DNA of 64,000 nt from Planctomycetaceae bacterium UBA2972 (GTDB lineage Bacteria; Planctomycetota; Planctomycetia; Pirellulales; Pirellulaceae): positions 7,766 to 71,765 of the forward strand of contig DEAW01000038.1 in NCBI GenBank assembly GCA_002348315.1, in the 5' to 3' direction. Of this stretch, positions 16,016 through 24,879 are shown piece after piece. A program made the position numbers and the translations under genes. Position 1 is the stretch's first letter; each line of letters starts with the position of its first letter. The notes beneath the pieces were generated by a model. It was not told the DNA's origin, ran no database searches, and was given only the letters and a program-made list of their open reading frames with translations.

Positions 16016-17266
16016 TTATCGTTTGTTGTGACGTAATTTCAGGTCATCGATGTAAAATTCTCCGACTCCCCCAAAAAGTCCAACTCGTAAAATGGCTTCT
16101 CGGGCCTGTATGGGGACTCGGACAATCTTTTGAACAGGACTCCAGTCGTGTGTGCCAATAAAGGGACCCAAAGAGACGACACCCACTTCATGTCGACTGT
16201 CGTCATAGAAAGAAATGGCAAATAAGGGAATTTCATCCCGCGTGCGGCCTTGCCGTACATCGTTGAGCTTGATTTGAGCTCGGATCGCGAGTGACCCGAT
16301 GGCTCGACCATCGATGGCAAAACCCTGAAGCATGTGGGATGACAGTCCCGGAGTTTCATTGAAAAATCGAGCGTAATGTTCGCCTTGAGCTGCATCATTT
16401 CCACTAGCTAATTTGACTTGCCGCTGATAGTACCACCCAAGTAGGAAGTCGTAACCCTCCTTGACTGTTTCAAAATCAGAGTTGAACAGTTGAGGGTTCA
16501 ACGGGTCAGGTTTGACCTGGCGGTTATCCTCGGCATTGCCTGTCATCGGGACAAATAATGTTGGTCGCAGGGCTTCTGCTTTGAGTTTTCCATCGACTTT
16601 ACGCATGATGTACATCGTCTGTTGGTATCGTTGGCCAACCGGGATGACCATCGTGCCTCCCTCTTTAAGCTGCTGAACCAAAGGAATCGGCACTCGTTCG
16701 GGCGAGCAAGTGACAATAATCTTGTCGAACGGTGCGTACTGGGGCCAGCCTAGAAAGCCGTCGCCTACTTTCGTTTTGACATTGGCGTACTTGAGCTTGT
16801 TCAGTGTCGTCTTAGCCTTGAGTCCTAATTCCTGCACGATCTCGATGGAATAAACAGACTGTACGAGCGGTGATAGGACGGCAGCCTGATATCCACTGCC
16901 CGTTCCAATTTCCAATACTCGGTCGGTAGGTTTGGGATCCAACGCTTCGGTCATGTAAGCAACGATGAATGGAGCGGAGATTGTTTGTTGTCCACCGATC
17001 GGTAAGGCCATGTCGAAGTAGGCCTGCGAGCGAATATTAGTTGGTACGAATTCATGCCGAGGTGTTTTGAGCATGGAGGCAATCACTCGCTCGTGTTTTA
17101 CTCCACTCCCGATCACTGCGGTTTGGACCATCTGCTTGCGTGCAGTTTCATAGCGATCAGCGACTTGAGCCCACGCTGTTGTTGACGTCCCGGGTAGAAA
17201 GTTACCCAGAAAGATAGCTAGGCATAAAAACGGCAGTTGTAGTGGATGGAATTTTTGACGCGTCAT
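16016..17266 (-). CDS. Secreted protein-L-isoaspartate O-methyltransferase with C-terminal beta domain
   Basis: 416 residues, about twice the length of Pcm. Residues 1-33 form a signal peptide (hydrophobic core LPFLCLAIFLGNFLPG, cleavage near AWA). Residues 40-230 are the PIMT fold: HEFVP, the substrate loop ALPIGGQQTISAPFIVAYM, the AdoMet motif VLEIGTGSGYQAAVL, and VGDGFLGWP. Residues 260-416 form an extra domain of alternating strands ending in GVGEFYIDDLKL, resembling a carbohydrate-binding-like jelly roll. PIMT repairs isoaspartyl residues using AdoMet; export is odd because AdoMet is cytoplasmic. It is separate from its neighbours and divergent from the aldolase gene. Confidence 0.88.
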   Translation of the reverse strand: MTRQKFHPLQLPFLCLAIFLGNFLPGTSTTAWAQVADRYETARKQMVQTAVIGSGVKHERVIASMLKTPRHEFVPTNIRSQAYFDMALPIGGQQTISAPFIVAYMTEALDPKPTDRVLEIGTGSGYQAAVLSPLVQSVYSIEIVQELGLKAKTTLNKLKYANVKTKVGDGFLGWPQYAPFDKIIVTCSPERVPIPLVQQLKEGGTMVIPVGQRYQQTMYIMRKVDGKLKAEALRPTLFVPMTGNAEDNRQVKPDPLNPQLFNSDFETVKEGYDFLLGWYYQRQVKLASGNDAAQGEHYARFFNETPGLSSHMLQGFAIDGRAIGSLAIRAQIKLNDVRQGRTRDEIPLFAISFYDDSRHEVGVVSLGPFIGTHDWSPVQKIVRVPIQAREAILRVGLFGGVGEFYIDDLKLRHNKR

Positions 17267-17429
17267 GATTACCTTCTCCCTACAATCCTTATCGGTTGAT
17301 TACGGCAGGTGGATTTAACAAGACAGTAGTTTTCGAATTCTTCCGAGGGGGACTTGAGAGAGATACGGGAGTCTGAAAGACTAGTATTATTCAGTTCAAC
17401 CGCATCTTTACCTTAAAGGTATTCAAGTC

Positions 17430-18227
17430 ATGAGAAAGAATCCAGTCAAAGAGAAATTACGTAACGGCGAACCGACTTTTGGGACCTGGCTCTCGTTAGG
17501 AAACTTTCTTGGCACGCGTGTGATTTCTCGCATGGGTTGGGATTGGTTGACACTTGATATTGAACACGGTGCCTTCGACTGGGCTCAGGCTGAACAAATC
17601 TTTGCGGCGGTTGCCGATGCGGGTGGCGTTCCACTGGCTAGAGTTCCTGATGGTAGTCATCATTACATTAAACGTGTGCTGGATGCCGGAGCGTGGGGGA
17701 TTGTTGTGCCAATGGTCGATACTGTCGAACAGGCGAAGATAGCGATTGCTGCTGCTAAATTCCCTCCGGAAGGAAATCGCAGCGTCGGTGGCGGGAGTCA
17801 CAATCTGAATTTCGGAGCGACAGCCGGAGATTATCGAGCTCAGGCCAACGACGAAATCCTCGTTGTTTTGCAGACGGAAAGTCCTGAAGGGGTAGCGAAC
17901 GCAGAAGCGATTTATAGTTTACCCGGATGTGATGCAATCTTTATCGGTCCCAACGATTTACGATTTCAGATGCGCGAAGAGGATGGAACGTTTCCATCTG
18001 CTGAGGAACATGAAGCGGCAATTCAGGAAGTCATCCGAGCCGGAAAAGCTGTTGGCACTCCGACTGGAATCCATGAGATGGATCCGGAAGGTGCCCTGAA
18101 GCGAGCGGAACAGGGGATGCAGTTTATTGCGGTGGCCAGTGACTTGAAATTCATGGTGGAACGAGCAACCGAAGCGGTTGAAGCTGTCTTCCCGGAACGT
18201 ACCGTCGGTGACGTCGCGCGGTATTAA
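17430..18227 (+). CDS. HpcH/HpaI-family aldolase
   Basis: 265 residues. It has the family landmarks of 2-keto-3-deoxy-sugar and 4-hydroxy-2-oxo acid aldolases: [54 protein letters not shown], the loop [15 protein letters not shown], the acidic metal-site region [11 protein letters not shown] and [10 protein letters not shown]. It is a cytoplasmic class II divalent-metal aldolase cleaving 2-keto acids to pyruvate plus an aldehyde. The exact substrate cannot be told from sequence (2-dehydro-3-deoxyglucarate is one option). A KDG-kinase-like gene lies 8 kb away, which is a weak hint of hexuronate use. Confidence 0.9.
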   Translation: MRKNPVKEKLRNGEPTFGTWLSLGNFLGTRVISRMGWDWLTLDIEHGAFDWAQAEQIFAAVADAGGVPLARVPDGSHHYIKRVLDAGAWGIVVPMVDTVEQAKIAIAAAKFPPEGNRSVGGGSHNLNFGATAGDYRAQANDEILVVLQTESPEGVANAEAIYSLPGCDAIFIGPNDLRFQMREEDGTFPSAEEHEAAIQEVIRAGKAVGTPTGIHEMDPEGALKRAEQGMQFIAVASDLKFMVERATEAVEAVFPERTVGDVARY

Positions 18228-18295
18228 ACGATAACGACGTAGCTTAAGAAACGCGACGGCCTGTTGTCAGGCAAGATACTCGCTGCGACCAGATA

Positions 18296-20686
18296 TTATC
18301 TGGAGAATTCAAACTTCGCCCAGAACGGGTGTTGGCGATCGCCTCGTGAGCGTACATCTTCGAGCATGACCTCGACACTAGCCGTGATCGGCACGACGCG
18401 TTCCCGGCCAATGACGTTGAGCGTCACATTTTGCTCAAAGTCAACTAAGTCCGGCGTGAGAAAAACCGTGATCTTAGCGGCTGGGCTCTTGATGCGAACT
18501 CGATTGTTAGGACTGATGCTGGCTTCAATTTCCATGGCGCGAGCAGAACTCGGAGGCCACTCCAGCGGAAGCGTAATCGCTTCGGGGGGGAATCCAGAGA
18601 ATTCCGCCCACCAGAAAAAATTGTCCCATGGTCGTAGCGAGGTGACATTAAAATCGTTGACGGTGAACTCGCGACGATGGAACCGCATCCAATCAAACAT
18701 ATGGTGAATGTCGTCCTGAAAGTGATCATGTCCCCTGCCCTTGTATTCCACAATCATCGTGTCGAAACCTGAGCGAGTCAGATACCGATTAAAGTCACGT
18801 TCATTTTGAGCAATGCGATTTCCATCCATTTCTCCCGAAACAAAATAGAAGGACTGGTGCTTTGCATTTTCCCAGTAGCGAGTCACATACTTTCCAGCGG
18901 TGGCACAGACAGGTAAGATGCCCGCCCATAAATCCGGATGCGCCAGTCCAATGTCCCAGGCAGCATCGCCGCCGATACTGTGACCGGAGAGAAACACCCT
19001 GTCGGTGTCAATCGCAAATTTTTGCAGACTTTCCTGAAGTGCGTAGAGAACACGAGCATGTTCCTGAGCGGAATAATTATAAGCACTCTGGTACCGGTCA
19101 TCGGTCCAGGCCGGAGCGATGACGATGTAGCCATGCCGGGCCGCCTGTCCTAGTCGCAAGTCCATCTGCTTATTGTACTGGCCACACCACCAGTCGATTT
19201 GTTGTTCCGGAGCATTGCCTCCACCGTGTAAGGATACGATTGCGGGGTACTTGCGATAGGCGTCGTAATCAGGTGGTAGCTGAACGACGTAACGAAATGA
19301 TTTCCCGTCAGCTCCCACGGATTCATAGACAAAGTGAAGTGGGTCTTCATGGGCTTGCTGGGCCAGAGCAACGGCCGGCTTCATGGCTTGCAGCAGTCGA
19401 GCAATGTTCGCGGGAGTTCCACCTTCGAGTCCGGCAATACGATTGAGGATTTCACTTCGCTGCTCTGCATTTTCGCTTGTGAGATATTCCCGGATGGCGT
19501 TACGGACTTCGAATAGAGAGGTGGCGACTGCCAGATTCTGAGTCACCTCCCCCTGCCCCATTAACCAGCCACTGATGGCCATGGCCAGCTTCTGATCAAA
19601 GGCAATGTCCGGGTCTTCACTCAGACGCACAAAGTCTGCGAAGCGAGGAAGCGTGTTAATGTTTAGCTCGCGGAATATCTCCTCGCGAATCTTAGCCACG
19701 GCATCGATTGATTCCTGTTCCTGCAGTTTGTCAGCCAATTTATCAAACAGAGCAAAGACGATATCACGCTGTTTGGATTGATCGTCATACTCTTTGAGTA
19801 AGTCACGTGCTCGCAGCAGCGTTTCCACGGCCACACCGTCACTGGGGAATGACTTCAGCCAGTTGTAGACACGAGCGTGTTGTCCGGCGCGTTGCCGACT
19901 CTCAATTTCCTCAATTAACCGATCGGCTAATGCCTGACGTAATTGTGAAATCTGATCCTTGAGGTCAGCCAGTTCCGGAAACTGCTCAATCGCTGATTGC
20001 AATTCAAACATGGCCTCACGATACCGCTCACACTGCATGTATAAGCGGACGATTTTCAATCGGTCATCCGGGTTCTTCATGTCCAGGTGGGTTTTCAGTA
20101 TTTTGCCGAGTATGGGCGTGGCCATACTGCTGGTAGCCATCCGGGTTTCCCAAATAATCGGATTCCTGGTAACCAGAGATTCCAACTTGATGTACTGAGA
20201 ATTGACTTCGGTGACACCTTGCACCAGATGCAATGGTCCACGTGAATCTTTCATGGTGATCGTTCGCCGGCCGAAGTCGTCAAACGACGTAATGTTGAGA
20301 ATTGGACCGACCGCTGCTAATCGTTTCCCAACGCTCGCAACGCGTTGTTTGAGCATGATACGTTCCAGGCTGTCAGGCGGAGAATTGACGAAGTTTAGAA
20401 CCTGATACTGGGAGAAAAATGTGCGACGAATTCCATCATCGGCAAAATGGACAAGTTTGGTGGATACTTCTCCGGCCGACGAGCCGGATGCCAATGGAGT
20501 TTCACCAATGCCTCCGATTTTTCCCGGCTCACCCTCCACCTGCACATTGTTCTTCAATGTGTAGATTGCTCCGGAGACACCACTGCCAATCAGAATCAGC
20601 ACGATGAGGCTGAGGCTGATGCTCGAGGCAAATAGCCGTCTTCCGGACTTGGTAATTCGATGAACCACGTGATTACTTCTCGGCAT
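18296..20686 (-). CDS. Membrane-anchored alpha/beta hydrolase with helical repeat region
   Basis: 796 residues. One N-terminal transmembrane segment (residues 20-42) would anchor the rest outside the inner membrane. Residues 200-420 are helical and TPR-like (LKIVRLYMQCERYREAMFEL). Residues 450-680 are an alpha/beta hydrolase of the esterase/prolyl-oligopeptidase type: oxyanion region IVSLHGGGNAPE, nucleophile elbow FLSGHSIGG (Ser), and a late His in GRGHDHFQDD. A C-terminal beta-rich region follows. It probably hydrolyses an ester or peptide in the periplasm; the substrate is unknown. It is convergent with the aldolase gene and divergent from the small membrane gene upstream. Confidence 0.85.
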   Translation of the reverse strand: MPRSNHVVHRITKSGRRLFASSISLSLIVLILIGSGVSGAIYTLKNNVQVEGEPGKIGGIGETPLASGSSAGEVSTKLVHFADDGIRRTFFSQYQVLNFVNSPPDSLERIMLKQRVASVGKRLAAVGPILNITSFDDFGRRTITMKDSRGPLHLVQGVTEVNSQYIKLESLVTRNPIIWETRMATSSMATPILGKILKTHLDMKNPDDRLKIVRLYMQCERYREAMFELQSAIEQFPELADLKDQISQLRQALADRLIEEIESRQRAGQHARVYNWLKSFPSDGVAVETLLRARDLLKEYDDQSKQRDIVFALFDKLADKLQEQESIDAVAKIREEIFRELNINTLPRFADFVRLSEDPDIAFDQKLAMAISGWLMGQGEVTQNLAVATSLFEVRNAIREYLTSENAEQRSEILNRIAGLEGGTPANIARLLQAMKPAVALAQQAHEDPLHFVYESVGADGKSFRYVVQLPPDYDAYRKYPAIVSLHGGGNAPEQQIDWWCGQYNKQMDLRLGQAARHGYIVIAPAWTDDRYQSAYNYSAQEHARVLYALQESLQKFAIDTDRVFLSGHSIGGDAAWDIGLAHPDLWAGILPVCATAGKYVTRYWENAKHQSFYFVSGEMDGNRIAQNERDFNRYLTRSGFDTMIVEYKGRGHDHFQDDIHHMFDWMRFHRREFTVNDFNVTSLRPWDNFFWWAEFSGFPPEAITLPLEWPPSSARAMEIEASISPNNRVRIKSPAAKITVFLTPDLVDFEQNVTLNVIGRERVVPITASVEVMLEDVRSRGDRQHPFWAKFEFSR

Positions 20687-20930
20687 TTGAGATTGTCAGA
20701 CACATATCGAACACATGTATCCTTGCTAGTATCGTTATCGGCTAAAACCGCTCTCCCAGTATTGGCATAATTATTACCAGGGAATGTCATTTGACCAGAT
20801 TCTTGATGCAGATTGCAAACAACTAATCGAATCCAGACAGAGGTAACTCGGGATGCAGGGACTGGGCTTGTTGACTTTGCCTACGGCTGCTTTAAAATGC
20901 TCAGGATAGGTTATTTGGGGGTAAGGTCGA

Positions 20931-21194
20931 ATGCTTCGGCGTATCATTGTTGTATTACTGCTAATACTCGTTTCGGCAGCTGTGACTAGTCTGGTTTCAG
21001 GTGGCGCAGCGTTGGTGGCTGGAAACTTGGAAGATGGTGGGGCAAGACAGGTGTTCACCGTGATTGCTGTCATCGGATTATTGGTGTCGGCGATTGTTTT
21101 TTGCCTGCTTGTACTTGCAATGGCCGTCTATCTTGTTGAACAATCTAGTAAGCACGCCACGGAGGCGGAGTCCAGTTCAACTTCGGAAGCATAG
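20931..21194 (+). CDS. Small two-TM membrane protein
   Basis: 87 residues. Hydrophobic segments at about residues 4-30 and 42-70 with a short Gly/Asp loop, then a Ser/Thr/Glu tail. GGGGGTAAGG precedes the ATG at good spacing. The stop is 31 bp before the zinc-ribbon membrane protein, so the two are probably cotranscribed. No family was recognised. Confidence 0.7.
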   Translation: MLRRIIVVLLLILVSAAVTSLVSGGAALVAGNLEDGGARQVFTVIAVIGLLVSAIVFCLLVLAMAVYLVEQSSKHATEAESSSTSEA

Positions 21195-21225
21195 CCCGTC
21201 CTGGCTTTCACCACCATCGGACCTC

Positions 21226-22380
21226 ATGATTAAATTCAATTGCCCTCATTGTCAGCAGGCTTTACGCGTTCCAGTGTCTCGGGCAGACACTGAAGCAACG
21301 TGTCCTGGTTGCCAGACTCAAATTCGAGTGCCTCCTGCGATTGCAGTTGAGTCAGCTGATGATAACGCAATTGCCGCTCCGCCAGTGGTACAGGCAGCGG
21401 ACGACGAGGGCGACGGAATTGTCGATCTGACAAATAGTCAATTACAGAGTTCTACCGCTGCTGCGCCAGAGGCGGAACAGATAGTCAGCGGCACGGTAGT
21501 TGATTTTGCTGCTGACGACTTAAATCAGGGCAGCTATCAAGCGGGGCAAGTGGATCAAGCGTGTCATGCGGATGGAGTCTCCGAAGAATCGGAATCATCG
21601 TTTTCAGCGTCCGCTGACGAGCAACACGAATCTGCTGTTTCGGATGCGGAGGCAGCCAACGAGAGTAACCATCGCAATCAGCGAGAACTTCTCAAAGATC
21701 GCCGGCGTAAAGTGGAAGTCTCTTCTAAGGTATTTGAGGATCTTGCCGATCGAGTTGCAGAAGATACGTTAGCCGATACCAACGTGATATCGCATCGCCG
21801 TACTCAGGGACAGCTTGGCGTAGCAAGAAGTAATCTGTATTTGTTTGGCGTTCTGATTTTATTTGTGGCACTGACCAGTTTTTGGTTGGGGACGATGATG
21901 AATCCCACCCGGCCAAGCCAAAGCGAAGCTGAAATTGCCGGCGTCGAAGACTACGTTAATTTTGAAGGTCGAGTGACGTTTCGCACGGAAGACGATCCGG
22001 AGGCAGTTGATGAGGCAGCATTGGTGATGTTGCTACCGCAGGACTCATTACCGAGCGAAAAATTCATCGAGAACGGAATTGGCGCAGGGCTGGAGGTTGA
22101 TGAGAGCCTGCCAACAGTTCAGGAGATTCGACGTTTAGGCGGTGACATCACCACGGCAGGTGCCGAAGGTCGGTTTACGATGAAGGTCGCTTCAGGAAAT
22201 TACTATTACCTGCTGGTCGTCTCCGCTCAGAAACCGTCGGCAGAACCTCCGGAGGAGGCAGATCTTGAATCACTTGGAGCTTACTTTAATTCCCCTGCCC
22301 GCCTACTCGACGGTAAAACCTATCGCTGGTCCCAGGAAGTGGTAAACACGCATCGTGATATTCGTGTTTACCACCGCTAG
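21226..22380 (+). CDS. Zinc-ribbon membrane protein with extracytoplasmic beta domain
   Basis: 384 residues from the ATG at 21226, chosen because the zinc ribbon begins at once (MIKFNCPHCQQALRV, then TCPGCQTQIRVP, four Cys). This is the MJ0042-like ribbon that heads many planctomycete membrane proteins. A long acidic Ala/Ser/Glu linker follows to about residue 165, then one transmembrane helix (about residues 205-227, LYLFGVLILFVALTSFWLG). The C-terminal 145 residues resemble a carboxypeptidase-regulatory/CNA-B-like beta sandwich (VNFEGRVTF, then GRFTMKVASGNYYYLLVVSA). The ribbon would face the cytoplasm. The stop abuts the stop of the convergent gene with no spacer. Confidence 0.78.
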   Translation: MIKFNCPHCQQALRVPVSRADTEATCPGCQTQIRVPPAIAVESADDNAIAAPPVVQAADDEGDGIVDLTNSQLQSSTAAAPEAEQIVSGTVVDFAADDLNQGSYQAGQVDQACHADGVSEESESSFSASADEQHESAVSDAEAANESNHRNQRELLKDRRRKVEVSSKVFEDLADRVAEDTLADTNVISHRRTQGQLGVARSNLYLFGVLILFVALTSFWLGTMMNPTRPSQSEAEIAGVEDYVNFEGRVTFRTEDDPEAVDEAALVMLLPQDSLPSEKFIENGIGAGLEVDESLPTVQEIRRLGGDITTAGAEGRFTMKVASGNYYYLLVVSAQKPSAEPPEEADLESLGAYFNSPARLLDGKTYRWSQEVVNTHRDIRVYHR

Positions 22381-24414
22381 TTAGTTCTTTTTCAGCACGG
22401 CACCGGAAATGAACCAACCATCATCCCGCGTCTGAACATAGGTGCCGGAGGGGCCCAGGTATTTGGCAACTTCTTCGAAGTCAGGCATTTTCGAGACATC
22501 GAGTTTTTCGATTTCTTTGTTATCTTCAGCCGGTCCCATCAATCGCTTCATTAACTTGCCAGCGATCGTGTCAGATTGCTGCATTTTTCCTTGTTGCAGC
22601 AGTTTGTAATTGGGCTCGTTCTTCTTGTCGAGCCGACTAAACATTCTCATGCTGGTGGAGTTTGCTCCGAGTGCCTTCAAGGCTGCTTCGACACGTTGGT
22701 AATCGTCGGTTGCATCAAGTTTAGCAGCGTCCTGTTCGCGAAGTAAGTCTTCGATGAAGTCAGCACTAGAGGCCACGATGATGTGACCGGAATCCGACAC
22801 GGTGACAGCCCACTGGCTGATCAAAGGTTGAGAACCAGCGGCTTCTTCTTCCGGTGCTCCGAAGTCTTCCCCCCCGAAGCCTTCATCGCCACCAAATCCT
22901 TCATCGCCACCAAATCCGTCGACTCCGAAGCCATCTCCAAAATCAACATTGAGCTCGACGTCGATTTCCTCTTCCACATTGAGCACTTCCCAAATGGTGA
23001 ATCCATTGAACTCACGTTCTTCTTTATTGGGCTCAGCACTCATGAATTTTGCTACGGCTTTGCGTACAGCCGGTGCATCGGTGACATCAATTGCAGCCAG
23101 CCATTGATGACTGTCTACGTCCACAGGTTCTTTGAAACCGGTCATGACGGAGATGCGTCCTGCCAGGTAGCCCACCAACTCTTCACGAATGTCAAGTTGC
23201 GGACCATTCACGTCGTGAGCAATTCCTTCGAGGATTTCTTCAAACAGATCCTGCCCTTGCTCGGCATCCAGATATTCGTTTACCAAAGTCTTCGCATATT
23301 CGAAGGAGTCACGCAAATTCCAGTTCATTGTGGTGTAGGTACTCACAGAGGATGGAATCCATGCCTGCGGAGCCTGTGTATCAGAATTTGGAAAATCTAG
23401 AATTCGGGCAGCCAGTCGAAAGCGGTCTGAGTCTTGGGCGGCGATTCGCTCGTCTTTTTCAGTTCCATTCTCTTCTGCTTCAGTTTCCAAAGCGATTTGG
23501 GCTTCAACCCCTTCAGCATCTCGTGGCGCATATACAAAAGTATGATGAGTGAATTCGTTTTCACCTTCGGCAACGACAACCCAGCCGCCGAGGCCACGGA
23601 TGGCACCAAAACCCTGTCCTAAGAGCAGCTCCTGGAAGTTCTTCCCTTCAGGCTCGACACCAGCTGCTACCTGAATGGTCTTGGCATAACCAAAAGGTTC
23701 TACAAACCAGCGGATTTGAGGTGCAACTTCCGAAGCATCGTCACACCGTTGCATGGCAACTTGATAGGCTTCAATGCCGGCGACATTGTCTTCTCCCGGA
23801 TTGTCGAATCGCCCCATGATGTCAGTCAGTACCTTGGTATGGTCGGTGGCGAGAATGTGATCGTTATGAATGATGTAGTAGGCACTGTAGGAACGATCGG
23901 GATTTTCCTCATCGGTGACGGTGTACTGAGTAACCTCCTGGCCTGCCACTTCGGTTGTCGACTTGACCGCACCCTGGTCGGTTAACTCTTTTCCAATCCG
24001 ATTCAGTAGTTCCTGAGCGTCTTCAATGGAATCGGTGACGTCAACAATCAAGGCGAGAGCATGAGGTTGTGCTTCGTCCTCGACCGCAATGACTGCTGAG
24101 GCTGCTTCACCGGCACTGAGATTCTCCAGATCTTCGAAGCTAATACCAAGACGCACGCCGGTTTGATCAAAACGAGACTGTAATTGACGCTTTAGATCGT
24201 CCGCAAAAGGTTTGACCACAGGATCATTCATCAATTGATGAATTTGTGTTTTTTCGAAACGTTGCTGCAGCTCATCAAGATCTGGAACCGCAAAATAGGC
24301 TTTTGTTGTATTGGGTAGAAGCTGGTCAGTTGATGGGGCAGAAAAAACGGAGTGAACTCCAAAAATGACAGTGAGTGTAAGTGCTGTCATTAGTCTCGAA
24401 AACGACTTGGTCAC
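22381..24414 (-). CDS. Secreted planctomycete-type protein with Gly/Asp-rich repeat
   Basis: 677 residues. The GTG at 24414 is chosen because AAAGGA lies 8 nt upstream and a signal peptide follows at once (residues 5-26, cleavage near VFSA). The frame stays open 109 codons further upstream, but those residues show no signal or conservation. The body is a mixed alpha/beta repetitive protein of about 650 residues with no recognised catalytic motif. An internal stretch near residue 500 carries GFGGDEGFGGDEGFGGED, encoded by an 18-bp tandem repeat. It is likely periplasmic. The frame is tail-to-tail with the zinc-ribbon gene. Confidence 0.78.
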   Translation of the reverse strand: MTKSFSRLMTALTLTVIFGVHSVFSAPSTDQLLPNTTKAYFAVPDLDELQQRFEKTQIHQLMNDPVVKPFADDLKRQLQSRFDQTGVRLGISFEDLENLSAGEAASAVIAVEDEAQPHALALIVDVTDSIEDAQELLNRIGKELTDQGAVKSTTEVAGQEVTQYTVTDEENPDRSYSAYYIIHNDHILATDHTKVLTDIMGRFDNPGEDNVAGIEAYQVAMQRCDDASEVAPQIRWFVEPFGYAKTIQVAAGVEPEGKNFQELLLGQGFGAIRGLGGWVVVAEGENEFTHHTFVYAPRDAEGVEAQIALETEAEENGTEKDERIAAQDSDRFRLAARILDFPNSDTQAPQAWIPSSVSTYTTMNWNLRDSFEYAKTLVNEYLDAEQGQDLFEEILEGIAHDVNGPQLDIREELVGYLAGRISVMTGFKEPVDVDSHQWLAAIDVTDAPAVRKAVAKFMSAEPNKEEREFNGFTIWEVLNVEEEIDVELNVDFGDGFGVDGFGGDEGFGGDEGFGGEDFGAPEEEAAGSQPLISQWAVTVSDSGHIIVASSADFIEDLLREQDAAKLDATDDYQRVEAALKALGANSTSMRMFSRLDKKNEPNYKLLQQGKMQQSDTIAGKLMKRLMGPAEDNKEIEKLDVSKMPDFEEVAKYLGPSGTYVQTRDDGWFISGAVLKKN
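22881..22916. repeat. 18-bp tandem repeat inside a coding region
   Basis: Two adjacent copies of CTTCATCGCCACCAAATC, identical at every base, encode two units of a Gly-Phe-Gly-Gly-Asp-Glu motif on the minus strand. Copy number could vary between strains. Confidence 0.85.
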
Positions 24415-24879
24415 GGTGCGATTCCTTTGGCTTGTCAGGTCGTTGATGAGCATGTGCCGAGCTTTATCAAATGGACCTGTGTGTAAACTCACTGCGTTCA
24501 ATACGGTGGGCCTACTATAGATGTGGGTAGTTTGGGCTATTCGTTGGGAAACTTTACCGATTAGGTAGCGCGGGTAAAACGCCTTGCTCCGGTTTGCACA
24601 CCCGGTACTGTTCCTAACTTTTTCATCTATCGGTGAAATAATGTTATTAACGTGAATACTGCTGGTAAGGATTATTCCAATCTTACGTAAATCGAGCCAG
24701 CAAGACATTAAATAAATGGTATAGCTAGCGCAGTTTAACATTGTTTAGGAAACTTAGGCGTGGCTACGCAGTATTCGGCTAAAGGATTTTCAGGAAACCC
24801 CCATTTGCGAGGGGGGCGAATGAGATTGATCGATTCAGTTCATGTGAAATTCCTGCCAGCGATCGACGACACGTAGGAA
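24415..24879. other. Divergent intergenic region
   Basis: It separates the minus-strand secreted protein gene from the plus-strand HD gene and should hold both promoters. AAAGGA at 24423-24428 is the ribosome site for the GTG start at 24414. A small C5/G6 hairpin lies at 24798-24816 without a T run. No gene or RNA was recognised. Confidence 0.4.

Noticed and set aside
18260..18273. GCCTG-TTGT-CAGGC hairpin between the aldolase and hydrolase genes
   Set aside because: Short stem with no T run on either strand; too weak to call a terminator.
20731..20739. GCCGATAA-like box on the minus strand, resembling a sigma-28 -10 element
   Set aside because: No TAAA-type -35 at the expected spacing, and the downstream hydrolase gene has no flagellar link.
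22783..23400. 205-codon plus-strand frame opposite the secreted protein gene
   Set aside because: Antisense shadow of a long well-supported gene; no ribosome site and no recognisable product.
24798..24816. C5/G6 hairpin upstream of the HD gene
   Set aside because: Five-base stem without T run or conserved partner; could be chance.
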